NCBI GenBank assembly: GCA_001304855.1 | Contig: BBZN01000002.1 | Coordinates: 1 to 64,000 of the forward strand | Length of the DNA stretch: 64,000 nucleotides | Direction of reading: 5' to 3' | Source of the DNA: Clostridia bacterium UC5.1-1D2 | GTDB taxonomy: Bacteria > Bacillota > Clostridia > Lachnospirales > Lachnospiraceae | Shown: piece by piece, positions 1 through 9,781 of the stretch | How the letters are laid out: every line of letters starts with the position of its first letter | Position numbering within the stretch: the first letter of the stretch is position 1 | Notes under the pieces: model-generated | What the model saw: only the letters and a program-made list of their open reading frames with translations | What the model was told of the DNA's origin: nothing | Database searches by the model: none | Translations under genes and position numbers: made by a program

Positions 1-212
1 AAAGTAACTAAAGCCGTAAGCGTCTGAGAGCTTGCCTGAAAATTCATTCCTGCCGTCTGCACGCTCCGCTTCCCGGCCTGTCTGCCTCCGGTTCAGAGAG
101 CGCAGCCCATTGCGTTACCTCCATGGGGACGAATCTCCCACAAAATGTGAGGCACAGCAGACGGAATGGAACGATGCAGGCGATCCAATTAAAAAAGATA
201 AGTTACCCTTAA

Positions 213-256
213 AATGGGGCTGTGCAAATCGTTTGCGATTCTGCAGCAGCCCCATT
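213..256 (-). terminator. Hairpin terminator of the PTS IIC-like gene
   Basis: A 10-bp perfect stem (AATGGGGCTG with CAGCCCCATT) encloses a loop that itself contains a short GCAAA/TTTGC repeat. Read on the minus strand it is followed by a short T run. It lies about 40 bases past the stop of the minus-strand PTS gene. Bases 1-212 show no supportable gene. Confidence 0.7.
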
Positions 257-293
257 CTAAATGATTCTTCAGGCCATAGGGCCCATAGCTCAA

Positions 294-1308
294 CTATAGA
301 TCCAGCTTCAAATCCCCAGGTTTAATCCACCCAATCTTTCTCAAAATTTCCCCGAATATAAATGTCAGCGCTGCGGGAAGCACAAAGCATACAAGAAGAA
401 TTCCAAGCCACATGGAGGAACCGCCTCCCATAGCCGTAAACACTCCGATAGGGCCTACCAGGCCGCATGTCCCCATGCCTGAGGCCGTATGTATATTTTC
501 CATCTTAAATATGACCGTAGCGACAGGGCCGGTTATCATAGATGCCAGGGTCGGCGGTATCCAGACGCGTGGATTCAGGACGATGTTGCCCATCTGAAGC
601 ATGCTGGTTCCCAGTCCCTGGCTAAAAGACCGCCGATTTTATTCTCACGGTAGCTCATAACCGCAAACCCGATCATCTGTGCGCAGCATCCCGCCGTGGC
701 AGCTCCTCCTGCCAGTCCGTCCAGCGTCAGTGCAATGCAGATGCTGCGCTGCTGATTGGAAGAGTGAGCGCAATGCCGATGAGGCGGATACCAGAATACC
801 CATGAGGAAGGGCTGCATTTCCGTGGCAGTTTTCACCACATTTCCAAACCAGGTCATAAACTGCCCCACACCCGGGCCTACGAACTGGGCTGTCAGAACG
901 CCTGAGATGATGGTTACGCCAGGAGTTACGATAATATCCAGCCTTGTTTCCTTGGACACGATTTTGCCCAGCTCTGAGGCTATGACGGCAGCTACCAGAG
1001 CGCCCACAGGACCTCCAAGGGTATTACCTGCGATTCCCACGGTAGCAGCCGAGAACAGCACCAGCTGCGGCGCTTTCAGCGCGTGGGCGATAGCGATACC
1101 CAGGGCGGCTCCGGTAGCGCTTTTCGCATAGTCTGCGATCACATTAAAAAGCTCTATGCCTGTCTGTTGTCCCAGAGTTGCGAAGATTGTGCCGATGAGC
1201 AGGGATGCGAACAGGCCGAATGCCATGGCGCCCAGGCGTCGATAAGATAGTCTGTACGGTGATATTTACATTTTTACGTTTCAGAAACTCGTTTACTGTG
1301 CTTGCCAT
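294..1308 (-). CDS. PTS transporter subunit IIC-like membrane protein
   Basis: Probable membrane permease of the PTS_EIIC_2-like family, about 340 residues when repaired. The chain begins MASTVNEFLKRKNVNIT and carries long Gly/Ala-rich hydrophobic segments, for example around GGPVGALVAAVIASELG and a C-terminal block ending KPGDLKLDL. The start is chosen because a GGGAG-like site precedes this Met. Apparent frameshifts near 1235-1245, 760 and 620 break it. The protein is continuous across them when single bases are restored. No EIIA or EIIB partner is next to it, so the substrate is unknown; such orphan IIC proteins need not be true PTS sugar permeases. A terminator follows at 213-256. Confidence 0.75.
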
Positions 1309-1790
1309 ACTCTTTATCTCCCTCTTTATGCAGGCCTTGGATAAACCTGGCATTTAGTTAGGAATTTTATCACAGATTTATAAAAATGCAAGGGTTTTTA
1401 ATAAAAATGCGCAATATTGTGAAAAAAATAACAAAAATCACATCCTCATCCGTCCGTCAGAATCGGCTCAGACATGGGTACGGCTTTTAGTCCGTTGGGT
1501 ATACAACCTTATTGACTATGATAAAATAATGGCATACGATAAAAGCACGAAAAAACATGTGTCTTTTCGTGCGGAAATGGGCGATATCTGTGTTGGCAGT
1601 CTAGATTGTTATTCTGTCAGAGCCAAAGTGCCTTTAAAGACTCGCAATACACAAAAAAAGCAATCACATGTCTGGTGGTTGCTTTTTGCGCCTAAAAGTT
1701 CAGAGAAGGCCGTTGGTGAATCTGGAGTGTAGCTGAAGCGGAATGCACTGAGCCGTCCGGCCCTTCGACAACCATAAAAACAGAGGGCCG
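1309..1790. other. Intergenic region between two minus-strand genes
   Basis: No gene is supported here. It should hold the promoter of the PTS-like gene (AT-rich stretch 1360-1440). A small hairpin at 1545-1572 pairs GCACGAAAA with TTTTCGTGC, and a bidirectional terminator lies at 1655-1687. Confidence 0.5.
1655..1687. terminator. Bidirectional hairpin terminator
   Basis: AAAAAGCAA-CAC pairs with GTG-TTGCTTTTT around a short loop, with T runs available on both strands. On the minus strand it would end the GntR-type regulator gene about 100 bases upstream. Confidence 0.6.
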
Positions 1791-2536
1791 CTATGTAAGA
1801 ATGTTGTAATCAATCATTTCCAAAAGCGTCTTGCGGCACAGTTCAAAATTCTTCTGCTCGATTCCGTTGTAGATTTTCCAATGATTTTCCACACTGCTGA
1901 TTTTTTCTCCGGGCTCCAGGTTAATAACGCGCTTGTGCCCGATGGTTGCCATATATTCCCGTATGGCCTCTTTTGCGGTGGAAAAGGCATAGATCAAAAG
2001 TTCATTATGGGACATCTTACTGATCTGAGTATGGAAATCTATATCGCTGTCGTTGAATTTCTGAAACAGGATGTCCCGGTTCCTGCTTCCTCTTGCAGTA
2101 TTTACGTAGGCTGTAATGTTTTTTTCAAATATGGTCATGTAATATTTTAATTGCTGGAGCTCTTCCTCCGTTGCACGAAGAATTGCAAGCCTGGCGCATT
2201 CCACTTCGATTAGGGTGCGGAATTCAGCCACATCATCCAGCAAATCAGGGGTCATATAAAATTCTGATATATTCTGCATATGCTTGTCGAAATCAAAGGA
2301 GCATACGTAAGTGCCGTCGCCCATGCGGGTGTCGAGAACCCCCAGGGTATTCAGCTTCTGCAGCGCCATGCGGACGGTAAAGCGGTTAACACCGAAGGTT
2401 TCTGCCAGTTCACCTTCCGAGGGTATTTTTTGTTTACTTCCCAGGTTCCCTGGGTGATGAGCGCTTTCATTTCTTTACATACAAGATCAGGTGCGGACAT
2501 TTTCCTGATTCTCAAATCTTTCGTTTTTGCAGACAT
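1791..2536 (-). CDS. GntR/FadR-family transcriptional regulator (FCD domain)
   Basis: DNA-binding regulator, about 248 residues when repaired. The N-terminal winged helix covers about residues 12-80 (MALQKLNTLGVLDTRMGDGTYV is its recognition end and wing). An all-helical FCD ligand domain follows, with ARLAILRATEEE and DFHTQISKMSHNE, where conserved Asp/His residues usually bind metal and a small carboxylate. One missing A in a run near 2428 splits the frame. It is transcribed divergently from the operon starting at 2894, which makes it the likely local regulator. FadR-type FCD proteins commonly sense organic acids, which fits the neighbouring racemase and malic enzyme. That assignment is inference. 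Confidence 0.85.
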
Positions 2537-2893
2537 GCCGTTTACCTCCAGTTTCCTATAAAATGATACCTTGAAAGGGTAATTGTGTCAAGTTTATTTC
2601 TTTATGATAAGAGGATTTGAGGGGGATTTTGGCGAAGGCGACGGGAGAATAACGGAATTACAGAACCGGAAACAGAATATTGTGAGTTATGTACAAATGG
2701 AAGGGATAAAATTGAAATGATTTGTGGAAAGTGGTAAAAACACATTGACAAATTCATTTCTTAATGCTATGATTCAAATAGTTCCATCTAGTGAACAAGT
2801 GAAACAGTGAGAAGTACAAAGAGTAGTTCAGATAACAAGAGGCATATTTTCAGTGAGAGCAGGTATCGTCTGTTCCCGGGAAAGGAGAAGTCC
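2537..2893. other. Divergent control region
   Basis: This 357-base gap separates the GntR-type regulator from the catabolic operon. It holds the strong sigma-70 promoter at 2745-2773. Just downstream, around 2781-2796, the partial inverted repeat GTTC-N8-GAAC could be a regulator site. I see no gene in it. Confidence 0.5.
2745..2773 (+). promoter_or_regulatory. Sigma-70 promoter of the catabolic operon
   Basis: TTGACA at 2745-2750, a 17-base spacer, and TATGAT at 2768-2773. This is close to consensus and lies about 120 bases before the first gene of the operon. Confidence 0.8.
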
Positions 2894-3178
2894 ATGGCAA
2901 ATCTGTTGGAGATACTCATGCTGCTTTGCTTTGGAGCCTCTTGGCCTATTAATTTCAGAAAGGCGCTGATAGCGGGGACGACCAAAGGAACCAGCCTGGC
3001 CTTTCTCTTACTGGTAGAGATCGGATATCTCTGCGGTATGGCGGCAAAGATCCTGAGCGATAATATAAATTATGTTCTCATCTTTTACGGAATGAATCTG
3101 GCAGTAGTTGCAGCCAATATCGGCATCTATTTTGTCAACAGGAAAAAGGAAAACAGAACACAAAATATTACACAATAA
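2894..3178 (+). CDS. Small SemiSWEET/PQ-loop-like membrane protein
   Basis: A 94-residue protein with three predicted membrane helices (about residues 3-20, 35-55 and 62-82) and a basic tail. The FGASWPINFRKA segment and the following TTKGTSLAF resemble the half-transporter triple-helix bundle of bacterial SemiSWEET proteins, which dimerise to move small sugars or similar solutes. The ATG at 2894 is chosen because AAAGGAG precedes it; an in-frame upstream codon has no ribosome site. It is the first gene of the operon, 15 bases before the serine hydrolase. The substrate is unknown. Classification rests on short motifs and topology. Confidence 0.65.
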   Translation: MANLLEILMLLCFGASWPINFRKALIAGTTKGTSLAFLLLVEIGYLCGMAAKILSDNINYVLIFYGMNLAVVAANIGIYFVNRKKENRTQNITQ

Positions 3179-3193
3179 AATAAGGAGGTTATT

Positions 3194-4138
3194 ATGGCGA
3201 AACTGGTTAAAAAATTCGTGGAGGATGTGGAAAAAAACAAATTTCATATTCTGGCTGCTCAGGTCCGCAAGGATGGAGAGATTGTTGATGAATGGACAAG
3301 GTTTGCAGCAAAGCCCAGATTTGAGACATATTCCGTTTCTAAGACCTTTGTGGGCGTGGGCGCAGGAATCGCCATGGAAGAGGGCCTGATTACGCTGGAT
3401 GAGCGGGTCAGCGACAGCTTTCCGGAGGCCAGCTATGATATTACAGATGAGAACGCCCTAAGCATTACGGTCCGTGATCTGCTGACCATGACCTCTGGAC
3501 TGAGCGAGACAATGCTCTGGCGCGACGGTTATGAGCGCAAGCATGAACGGGATTGGATAAGGTACTTTTATAAGGCAGGCAAATTTGTGAACAAGCCGGG
3601 CGCCTCCTTTCTGTATAACAATGTCAACCCCTATATTCTGGGATGCCTTATTGAGAAAAAGTGCGGACAGAATCTGAGGGAATATCTGAGATACCGTCTC
3701 TTTGAGCCTGTGGGCATCAACAACGTGGAGTGGACCAGCTGCCCCATGGGCCATACGATTGCCGCCAACGCCCTGCAGATTAATGTGGATGAACTGGGAC
3801 AATTCGCAGATGCTTGCAAACGGCGGCGAATATAAAGGAAAGCGCATCGTGTCTGAGGCCTATATAAAGGCTATGACCACCTCATATTCCGTAACCGGTG
3901 AATTTATCCCCAGCGATCCGCCTGTGGCAGCGGGATATGGGTATCAGACCTGGATCGACGGTTTGAACCATGCAGCGTTCATGTGGGGGATATTTGGCCA
4001 GTACTGCGTGGTTCTTCCTGAAAAAATGCCGTGGTTACCGTTTTATCTCTGGAGCCGTCGGACGGCGGGTCCAACGGCCAGTATGACACGTCTCCCCTGA
4101 GGAAGCTGATTTGGGACGATCTTGTAACGCAGATCTGA
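3194..4138 (+). CDS. Serine hydrolase, beta-lactamase class C / DD-peptidase-like
   Basis: About 315 residues when repaired. It shows the nucleophile motif S-V-S-K near residue 58 (in FETYSVSKTF), the segment TMTSGLSETM, and a Y-N-N motif near residue 140 that matches the Y-x-N base. The family includes esterases, D-aminopeptidases and amidases. No signal peptide is seen, so the enzyme is probably cytoplasmic and metabolic rather than a resistance enzyme. Apparent breaks lie near 3805 (two bases, likely a TC repeat) and near 4026 (one A). The conserved C-terminal half reads through once they are repaired. AAGGAGG precedes the start. It sits between the SemiSWEET-like and deacetylase-like genes. 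Confidence 0.85.
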
Positions 4139-4208
4139 CGGCGTCACCATTAACAGGATTTTAAATTTACGAATTTAAAATATAAAATAATAAGGAGGTA
4201 GTAACATT

Positions 4209-5143
4209 ATGAGTACCAAAAAGGACATTAAAATCTGTATCAACCCACATTTTGATGCCGTGTCCCTCTGGATTGGATCATGGGGCGGAGAGGATTCCCC
4301 CTGCGACATCTCCCGAGGCGTGTTCGGTGCTAAGCGCGGTGTTCCACGTTTGTTAGACCTGTTTAAACGGTACAATATACCCGTAACATGGGGTGTTACC
4401 GGACATTCCATGGAAAGCTTCCCAAAGGCTGCAGATATGATTTGCGACGCAGTTAACAATGCAGGTCATGAGATTGGCATTCACGGTTACGTGCACGAGA
4501 ATCCTCTTGCTATGACCCGTGAGCAGGAAGCGGATGTTCTGGACCGCACCATCAGCGCCATTGAGAAGATCTCCGGCAAAAACCCGAGGGTTATATGGCT
4601 CCCTGGTGGGAACTGAGCAAAAGCACAGTTGAGTTACTGTTCGAGCGCGGAATTACATACGACAGCAGTTTGATGGAAGATGATTACTGGCCATATTACG
4701 TGCGTGTAGGCGACAGCTGGACCAAGATCAACTACAACGGGCCGGCCGCAGACTGGATGAAACCATGGCAGCCGGGCAAATCTGTGGATCTGGTTGAAAT
4801 TCCCGCTAACTGGCACTTGGATGACGCGCCGCCTCTGCTGTTTGTAAAGGCATCCGCCAACAGCCATGGCTGGATTACAGGACGTCAGCTGGGTGAGATT
4901 TGGCAGGATCAGTTTGACTGGGTGTACCGCAACTATGATTACGCGGTAATTCCCATTACCATCCATCCCGACGCTTCCGGCAAGCCTCACGGACTGTTAA
5001 TGCTTGAGCGTCTGTTCGATCATATGCTGGCCCATGACGGCGTAAGCTTCTGCACGATGGCGGATGCAGCTGCAGATTTCCGCAAACGTGTACCTTTTGG
5101 GACAAATGATGATTTAGGCGTTGCTAACGGACTTCATGTTTAA
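4209..5143 (+). CDS. Polysaccharide-deacetylase-family (CE4/NodB) hydrolase, copy 1
   Basis: About 312 residues when repaired, a CE4 fold enzyme of the HpPgdA/PuuE-like clade. Visible motifs are PHFDAVSLWIG (the catalytic Asp region), GVTGHSME, and the metal-binding HGYVHEN (H-x3-H). No signal peptide is present. Cytoplasmic members of this clade can act on small amides or cyclic imides instead of cell-wall sugars, so the polysaccharide name may mislead. A missing G in a run near 4596 splits it. AAGGAGG precedes the ATG. A paralogue lies at 14459-15309, and both copies have a C45 hydrolase in the same gene group. Confidence 0.85.
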
Positions 5144-5205
5144 AGCCTATAAACGACCCGCGCCTCCGGGTGCGGCTCTTGTAAGAAACAACAGGCGCTA
5201 AACAG

Positions 5206-5251
5206 AATGCCCTTCCGGCAGGGGAGAATCTTCTTTGCCGGGAAGGGCATT
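5206..5251 (+). repeat. Strong intercistronic hairpin
   Basis: A stem of about 15 pairs (AATGCCCTTCC-GGCA with TGCC-GGGAAGGGCATT) lies directly before the ribosome site of the next gene. It lacks a T run, so mRNA processing or stabilisation inside the operon is more likely than full termination. Confidence 0.65.
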
Positions 5252-5270
5252 AAAATTAAGGAGGCAAATT

Positions 5271-5593
5271 ATGTGTGCAGCTTGCGGTGTACTAAACGGA
5301 GGCGCTGACTGGCTGGAGCGGGCCGGAAACCCTGACGGCATAGGCGCAGATGAGAATGCGACGCGCAGAGCGGAGCGTCAGAACCTGATCAACATGGTTA
5401 ACGTGCTGCTGGCTCCAAGCAGGCCAAATTATGCGATTTTAATACAAAGCTTATTATTAAAGGTCCTACGGGGCAGACGAAGATCGTGGATGACCTGGCG
5501 CACGTGTGGGTGACGGCGGATGCCATCGGCCTGCGCCCGGTGGATCCTCTTGATGAGGAATATTTGTCCGCTATCGGACTGGGGAGGGAGTGA
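5271..5593 (+). CDS. Small CxxC protein preceding the CobW-like gene
   Basis: About 107 residues when repaired. It starts MCAACGVLNGG, giving an N-terminal C-x2-C pair, and ends with LDEEYLSAIGLGRE. A missing base near 5425 separates the two halves; the second half reads LCDFNTKLIIKGPTGQT, then VDDLAHVW. AAGGAGG precedes the start, and the stop is five bases before the CobW ATG, so the two are likely translationally coupled. I do not recognise a named family. The cysteine pair and the metallochaperone neighbour suggest a role in metal delivery, which is inference only. Confidence 0.65.
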
Positions 5594-5598
5594 ACAGA

Positions 5599-6676
5599 AT
5601 GGACAAACGGATTCCCGTTACAGTTCTCACGGGCTTCCTGGGCAGCGGTAAAACCACGCTTTTGCAGAGGCTGCTGAACTGCGAAGAAGGCGCCGGGGTC
5701 GCTGTCATGATCAACGAGCTGGGAGAGGTGGCTCTGGATCATCTTTTTGTACAAAAGCTGACGGAGAGCACCATTGTTTTAAAAACGGATGTATATGCTG
5801 CACTATGCGGGAGGATTTGCAGACAGGGCTCAGGGAGCTCATTGACGGCCGTTCAAGGGGGATTGTGGCGCCCTTTGACCGGGTTGTTGTGGAAACCACG
5901 GGGCTGGCGGATCCCACGCCTATCGCGCAGACCCTGGACGGCGATATCATGCTGCGCCGCCAGGTACGCCTGGCCAATATTATCACCACAATCGACGCTG
6001 TCTTTGGCGCGGAACAGCTTGATACGCACGAAGAAAGCCTGCGTCAGGCGGCCATTGCAGACCGCCTTGTGCTGACAAAGACAGATATCGCCACGCCTGA
6101 GCAGACGGCCCTGGCCAGAGAAAAAATACATAAAGTCAATCCCATGGCGATTGTGCTGGATTCCAACAGTTCAGAATCCCTGTGGCCTATGCTCTTTGAC
6201 ATCGATCCCTTTAACCCTGAAACCAAAAGTGCGGAGGTACAGGCGTGGCTGAACCGCCTGCCTGAGATCGCAGCGGCTGATTTGGAACATGGGGAGCATC
6301 ACCACCATCACCACGGCGGGGAAGATAAGCATATACACCATTATCACGAGGCTTTCACCATGATGAGAACGAGATACAGACCTTTTCAATCCGCACTGAG
6401 AAACCCTTGAACTGGACGGCATTTGCAATATGGCTGTCAGCCCTTGTTCACAGGTATGGAACAAAGATTCTGCGGATCAAGGGGCTTTTAAATGTTCCGG
6501 GAGCTTTGGGGCCCGTAGTTCTAAACACGGTCCAGAGCCATATTACGCCGCCTATGCACCTGGATGAATGGCCTGACGAGGATCGTTCATCCCGTATCGT
6601 ATTCATTGTCCAGGGGATTTCGCCTAAGATGGTGCAGACCTCCCTGGAGCATTTTCTAACGATTCTGGAAAAGTAA
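5599..6676 (+). CDS. COG0523 (CobW/YeiR-type) GTPase metallochaperone
   Basis: About 360 residues when repaired. It has the P-loop GFLGSGKTT at residues 10-18, a C-I-C-C metal-binding motif near residue 65, the ETTGLADP switch, and the NKxD-like TKTD. A histidine-rich stretch (six His in a row, then HIHHYHE) sits before the CobW C-terminal domain. The family uses GTP to deliver Zn, Fe or Co to client enzymes. Missing bases near 5778 (an A run, which hides the CxCC motif) and near 6358 break the frame. The ATG at 5599 is preferred over an overlapping GTG because GGGAGG is correctly spaced. The CE4-like hydrolase in the operon is a plausible client. Confidence 0.88.
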
Positions 6677-6724
6677 GACAGAACTTACGGATTCACAAAA
6701 CTAAAAAACAGTAGGAGGTAACTT

Positions 6725-7255
6725 ATGAAGATAAAGAAGCATACGCCCATCGCCCTGTTTGTGGGCTTTCAGGCATGTGTGATCCAGATAATTGACCAAT
6801 GTATTCATGGTGCGTTGCCCCCTGCCGGAAATACCGGATTCGCGTGGATTTCATTTCTGGCTTGGGCCACTTATTTTATGGCAGGTTGTACGATTAAGGA
6901 TGGTATCCGCGCATTTTTCGGCTTTGTTATCGGCATCATAGCGTCCATCGCTATTATGCTGATGGGGGGAAGCTTTGGGGCGCTGGGATTCTTCGCCACA
7001 CCAGCAGCGATTCTGATTATCGCATGGCTGCTGTTTTACCTGGAGATTGCGCCGCCTCTGTTCAGCATGGTCCCGGCGGTCTACATTGCGGCCGGCGCTT
7101 ACTTCGGCTGTATGTCCTACGTTCCGGGCGCCGCATTTTCAACGATGTTCTTCACGGAAATGATCTACCTCACCCTTGGGCTGTTCTTCGGGTGGATGAC
7201 CATTGCATTCAGGACCTGGTTTGAGGCAGGGCGCAGCAAAAGGGAAACAGGGTGA
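6725..7255 (+). CDS. DUF1097-family membrane protein
   Basis: A 176-residue intact membrane protein with about five helices, Gly/Ala-rich, and a basic tail ending SKRETG. The pattern of an N-terminal FVGFQACVIQ helix followed by WATYFMAGCTIKDG resembles the DUF1097 family (E. coli YcdZ-like), whose function is not established. TAGGAGG precedes the ATG. It sits between the metallochaperone and the C45 hydrolase, so a role in uptake or efflux of the operon's substrate is possible but unproven. Confidence 0.75.
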   Translation: MKIKKHTPIALFVGFQACVIQIIDQCIHGALPPAGNTGFAWISFLAWATYFMAGCTIKDGIRAFFGFVIGIIASIAIMLMGGSFGALGFFATPAAILIIAWLLFYLEIAPPLFSMVPAVYIAAGAYFGCMSYVPGAAFSTMFFTEMIYLTLGLFFGWMTIAFRTWFEAGRSKRETG

Positions 7256-7294
7256 AAGGCCGGACAAGGGGAAGCTTAAGAAGGAGGAGACAGA

Positions 7295-8377
7295 ATGAAT
7301 TTTCCGTATATAGAGATTGAAGGCGCTCCGTACGAAATCGGTTTTCAGGAAGGCGAAAACTTTAAGGCACAGATTGCCGGAAGCATCCGGTGCTACAGAG
7401 AAATGTTCATGGACTATTCCGGCCTCAGCTGGGACAGGGCAAAAGAATTATCAAAACAATTCATACCGGTTATTGCTGAGTATAACCCGGATTATCTGGA
7501 GGAAATGAAAGGGCTCGCCAGCGGCTCCGGCTTCGATTTTGAGGACATTCTGGCGCTGAATTGCAGAAGCGAGCTTGTATTTGTGGGAAAAGAGTTCGAT
7601 AAAATGGAGGGCGGCTGCACCTCCATCGGAGTGAGCAATGACGCGGGGGAAGCCGGAAATGCGTTTTTGGCCCACAACTGGGATTGGAAGACGAGCCAGC
7701 GTTCCTCCATGGTGATGATGAAAATCCGACAGAAAAACGGAAAGCCCACTATCTTTATGGTCACCGAGGCCGGCATTATCGGCAAGACCGGGTTCAACAG
7801 CGCAGGCGTTGCCCTCTATCTCAACGCCCTGTCAACCAATCAGGCCCCGGGCGGACTTCCCCTTCACATGGCCATGCGCGGGATTCTGGACTGTGAAACA
7901 CTGGCTGAAGCGGTTAAAGCTGCCACAATGATGCCTCTGGGCTGCTGTGCCAACTTTATGCTGGGCCATAAGAACGGAGAGTGCATTGATCTGGAGATTG
8001 AAAATGAGGACTTTGACGTGCTGTATCCACGGGAGGGAATCATTGTCCATACAAACCATTTCCTGAGTCCGCGCCTTCCCCTTGCACCGCGCAGGGACAC
8101 CACCAAATACAAGCTGACGGACAGCTTCATACGGCTGGGACGGGCGGATAAGCTGATGCGGGCGAAGAAAAAAGGCATAACGGCGGAGGACATCATTCAG
8201 GTGCTGTCGGATCATGTGGAATATCCCAGCAGCATCTGCCGTCACGACGATCCGAAGCTGGAACCGGGCCTGCGCATGGGCACCGTGTTCTCTATGGTCG
8301 TGAACCTGACTACAGGGGATATCCTGTTCTGCAAAGGAAATCCCTGCCAGCAGCAGTACCAGCGGTATCATATATGA
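7295..8377 (+). CDS. C45-family autoproteolytic N-acyl hydrolase/transferase, copy 1
   Basis: An intact 360-residue Ntn-hydrolase related to acyl-CoA:6-APA acyltransferase. The motif EGGCTSIGV near residue 107 supplies the expected Gly-Cys autocleavage site, where the Cys becomes the N-terminal nucleophile. HNWDW and VTEAGIIGKTGFNSAGV are family signatures. In bacteria these enzymes usually hydrolyse N-acyl bonds, and the physiological substrate is mostly unknown. AAGGAGG precedes the ATG. It is clearly paralogous to the product of 15420-16513: both begin with a PYEIG block, both share an F-I-P-V-I segment, and both carry DILALN or EILALN. It is one of few undamaged genes here. Confidence 0.9.
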   Translation: MNFPYIEIEGAPYEIGFQEGENFKAQIAGSIRCYREMFMDYSGLSWDRAKELSKQFIPVIAEYNPDYLEEMKGLASGSGFDFEDILALNCRSELVFVGKEFDKMEGGCTSIGVSNDAGEAGNAFLAHNWDWKTSQRSSMVMMKIRQKNGKPTIFMVTEAGIIGKTGFNSAGVALYLNALSTNQAPGGLPLHMAMRGILDCETLAEAVKAATMMPLGCCANFMLGHKNGECIDLEIENEDFDVLYPREGIIVHTNHFLSPRLPLAPRRDTTKYKLTDSFIRLGRADKLMRAKKKGITAEDIIQVLSDHVEYPSSICRHDDPKLEPGLRMGTVFSMVVNLTTGDILFCKGNPCQQQYQRYHI

Positions 8378-8487
8378 TTCGATTCTTCCACAGGCTGGAG
8401 CTGACTTGGAGGCGAATAACCCAGTAGAACCTGGGAGAAAGGAAAAATCCAATCACCTTCTAAATACGATTGGATTATACGTGAAAA

Positions 8488-9748
8488 ATGAAGTTGGAAT
8501 TTGGATATGGGGAAGGGGTTCAGGAAGTGGATATACCTGACAGGAACCTGCTGGCTGTACTGGAGTCCAACCCCATGAACCATGAAAGAAAGGGGGCGGA
8601 GGCGGTTTCCTATGGGTTGGAAAATCCCATAGCTCGCCGAAACTCCGGAATTTAGTCAGGGCCGGCCAGAAGATTGCCATTGTGACAAGCGACATTTCCC
8701 GGCCGCTGCCCTCCTCCCAGATACTGCCGCCTGTGCTGGAGGAGTTATACATAGCCGGGGTTCCCAGGGAAAATATAACGGTTGTGTTTGCTTTGGGATC
8801 CCACAGAAGGCACAGTGAAGAAGAAAAAATACGCCTTGTTGGAGAGCAGTGCTACAGCCAGGTAAGGTGTATCGATTCGGATTCGGAAGATTATGTTCAC
8901 ATGGGAGTGACAAAGAGGGGAACGCCTGTAGATATAACCAGGTCAGTTGCAGAAGCGGACTTCAGAATCTGCCTTGGCAATATTGAATTTCACTATTTCG
9001 CAGGTTATTCAGGAGGCGCAAAAGCGCTGATGCCCGGCGTGTCTACGCCGGAGGCCATCCAGATAAACCACAGGATGTTTACGGAGGAGAAGGCTGCGCA
9101 GGAAGGCTAAAGGACAATCCCATCCGGATGGATATAGAGGAGGCAGGAGACATAGCCGGCATTGATTTTATCGTAAATGCCGTTCTGGATGAACACAAAC
9201 AGATCGTTTACTGCGTGGCGGGAGATGTGACAAAGGCTCACCGGGAGGGCTGTAAATATCTGGATAAAATGTACAGAAAGAGTATCCCACGGCGGGCGGA
9301 TATCGTCATCGTTTCCCAGGGAGGCGCCCCCAAAGACGCAAATCTTTACCAGACCCAGAAGGCGCTGGACAATGCAAAGCATGGGGTGAAAAAGGGCGGC
9401 ACGATTATTCTCATAGGCGCATGCAAAGAAGGGTTGGGGAGCGCTAAATTTGAACAGTGGCTGACCTGTGCGCCCACTGCCCATTCCCTGGTGGAGCGGA
9501 TTGAAAGAGAGTTTGAACTGGGCGGACACAAGGCTGCCGCCATAGGACTGGTTTTGGAATATGCACAGATCGATTTGGTTTCCCAGATGGAGGATTCCTT
9601 TGTGCGGAGTATTTTTTTGAATCCTCAGCCCTCTGCCCAGAGGGCTTTTGACCAGGCTATGGAACGATATGGAAGGGACGCAGCCGTGATTGCCATGCCC
9701 TTTGGCGGAGCCACGCTGCCGATGGAAGCGCCCGGACCTCTTATATAG
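8488..9748 (+). CDS. LarA-family nickel-pincer 2-hydroxyacid racemase
   Basis: About 421 residues when repaired. It carries the LarA landmarks: a Ser/Arg-rich SDISRPLPS segment, GSHRRHSEEE, HYFAGYSGGAKALMPG with the Lys that binds the nickel-pincer nucleotide cofactor, and INHRM with the nickel-ligand His. The family racemises or epimerises alpha-hydroxyacids; known members use lactate, malate, phenyllactate or hydroxyglutarate. Missing bases near 8632 and 9104 split it. No cofactor genes (larB, larC, larE) are in the window, so they would be encoded elsewhere. The start has only a weak ribosome site. The malic enzyme 33 bases downstream makes malate racemase an attractive guess. Confidence 0.85.
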
Positions 9749-9781
9749 ATAATAAAAGTACAGGATAATGGAGGAGACATC

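Noticed and set aside
1529-1732. Small 67-residue reading frame upstream of the PTS gene
   Set aside because: No ribosome site, contains a hairpin and a bidirectional terminator, and has no protein-like pattern.
4209-5143. Secreted peptidoglycan deacetylase
   Set aside because: No signal peptide or membrane anchor in either CE4 copy, and the neighbours are metabolic, not cell-wall, genes.
5599-6676. CobW-like gene as a pseudogene cut into three pieces
   Set aside because: Both breaks are single-base losses in runs; restoring the first reveals an intact CxCC motif in the right place, so decay is unlikely.
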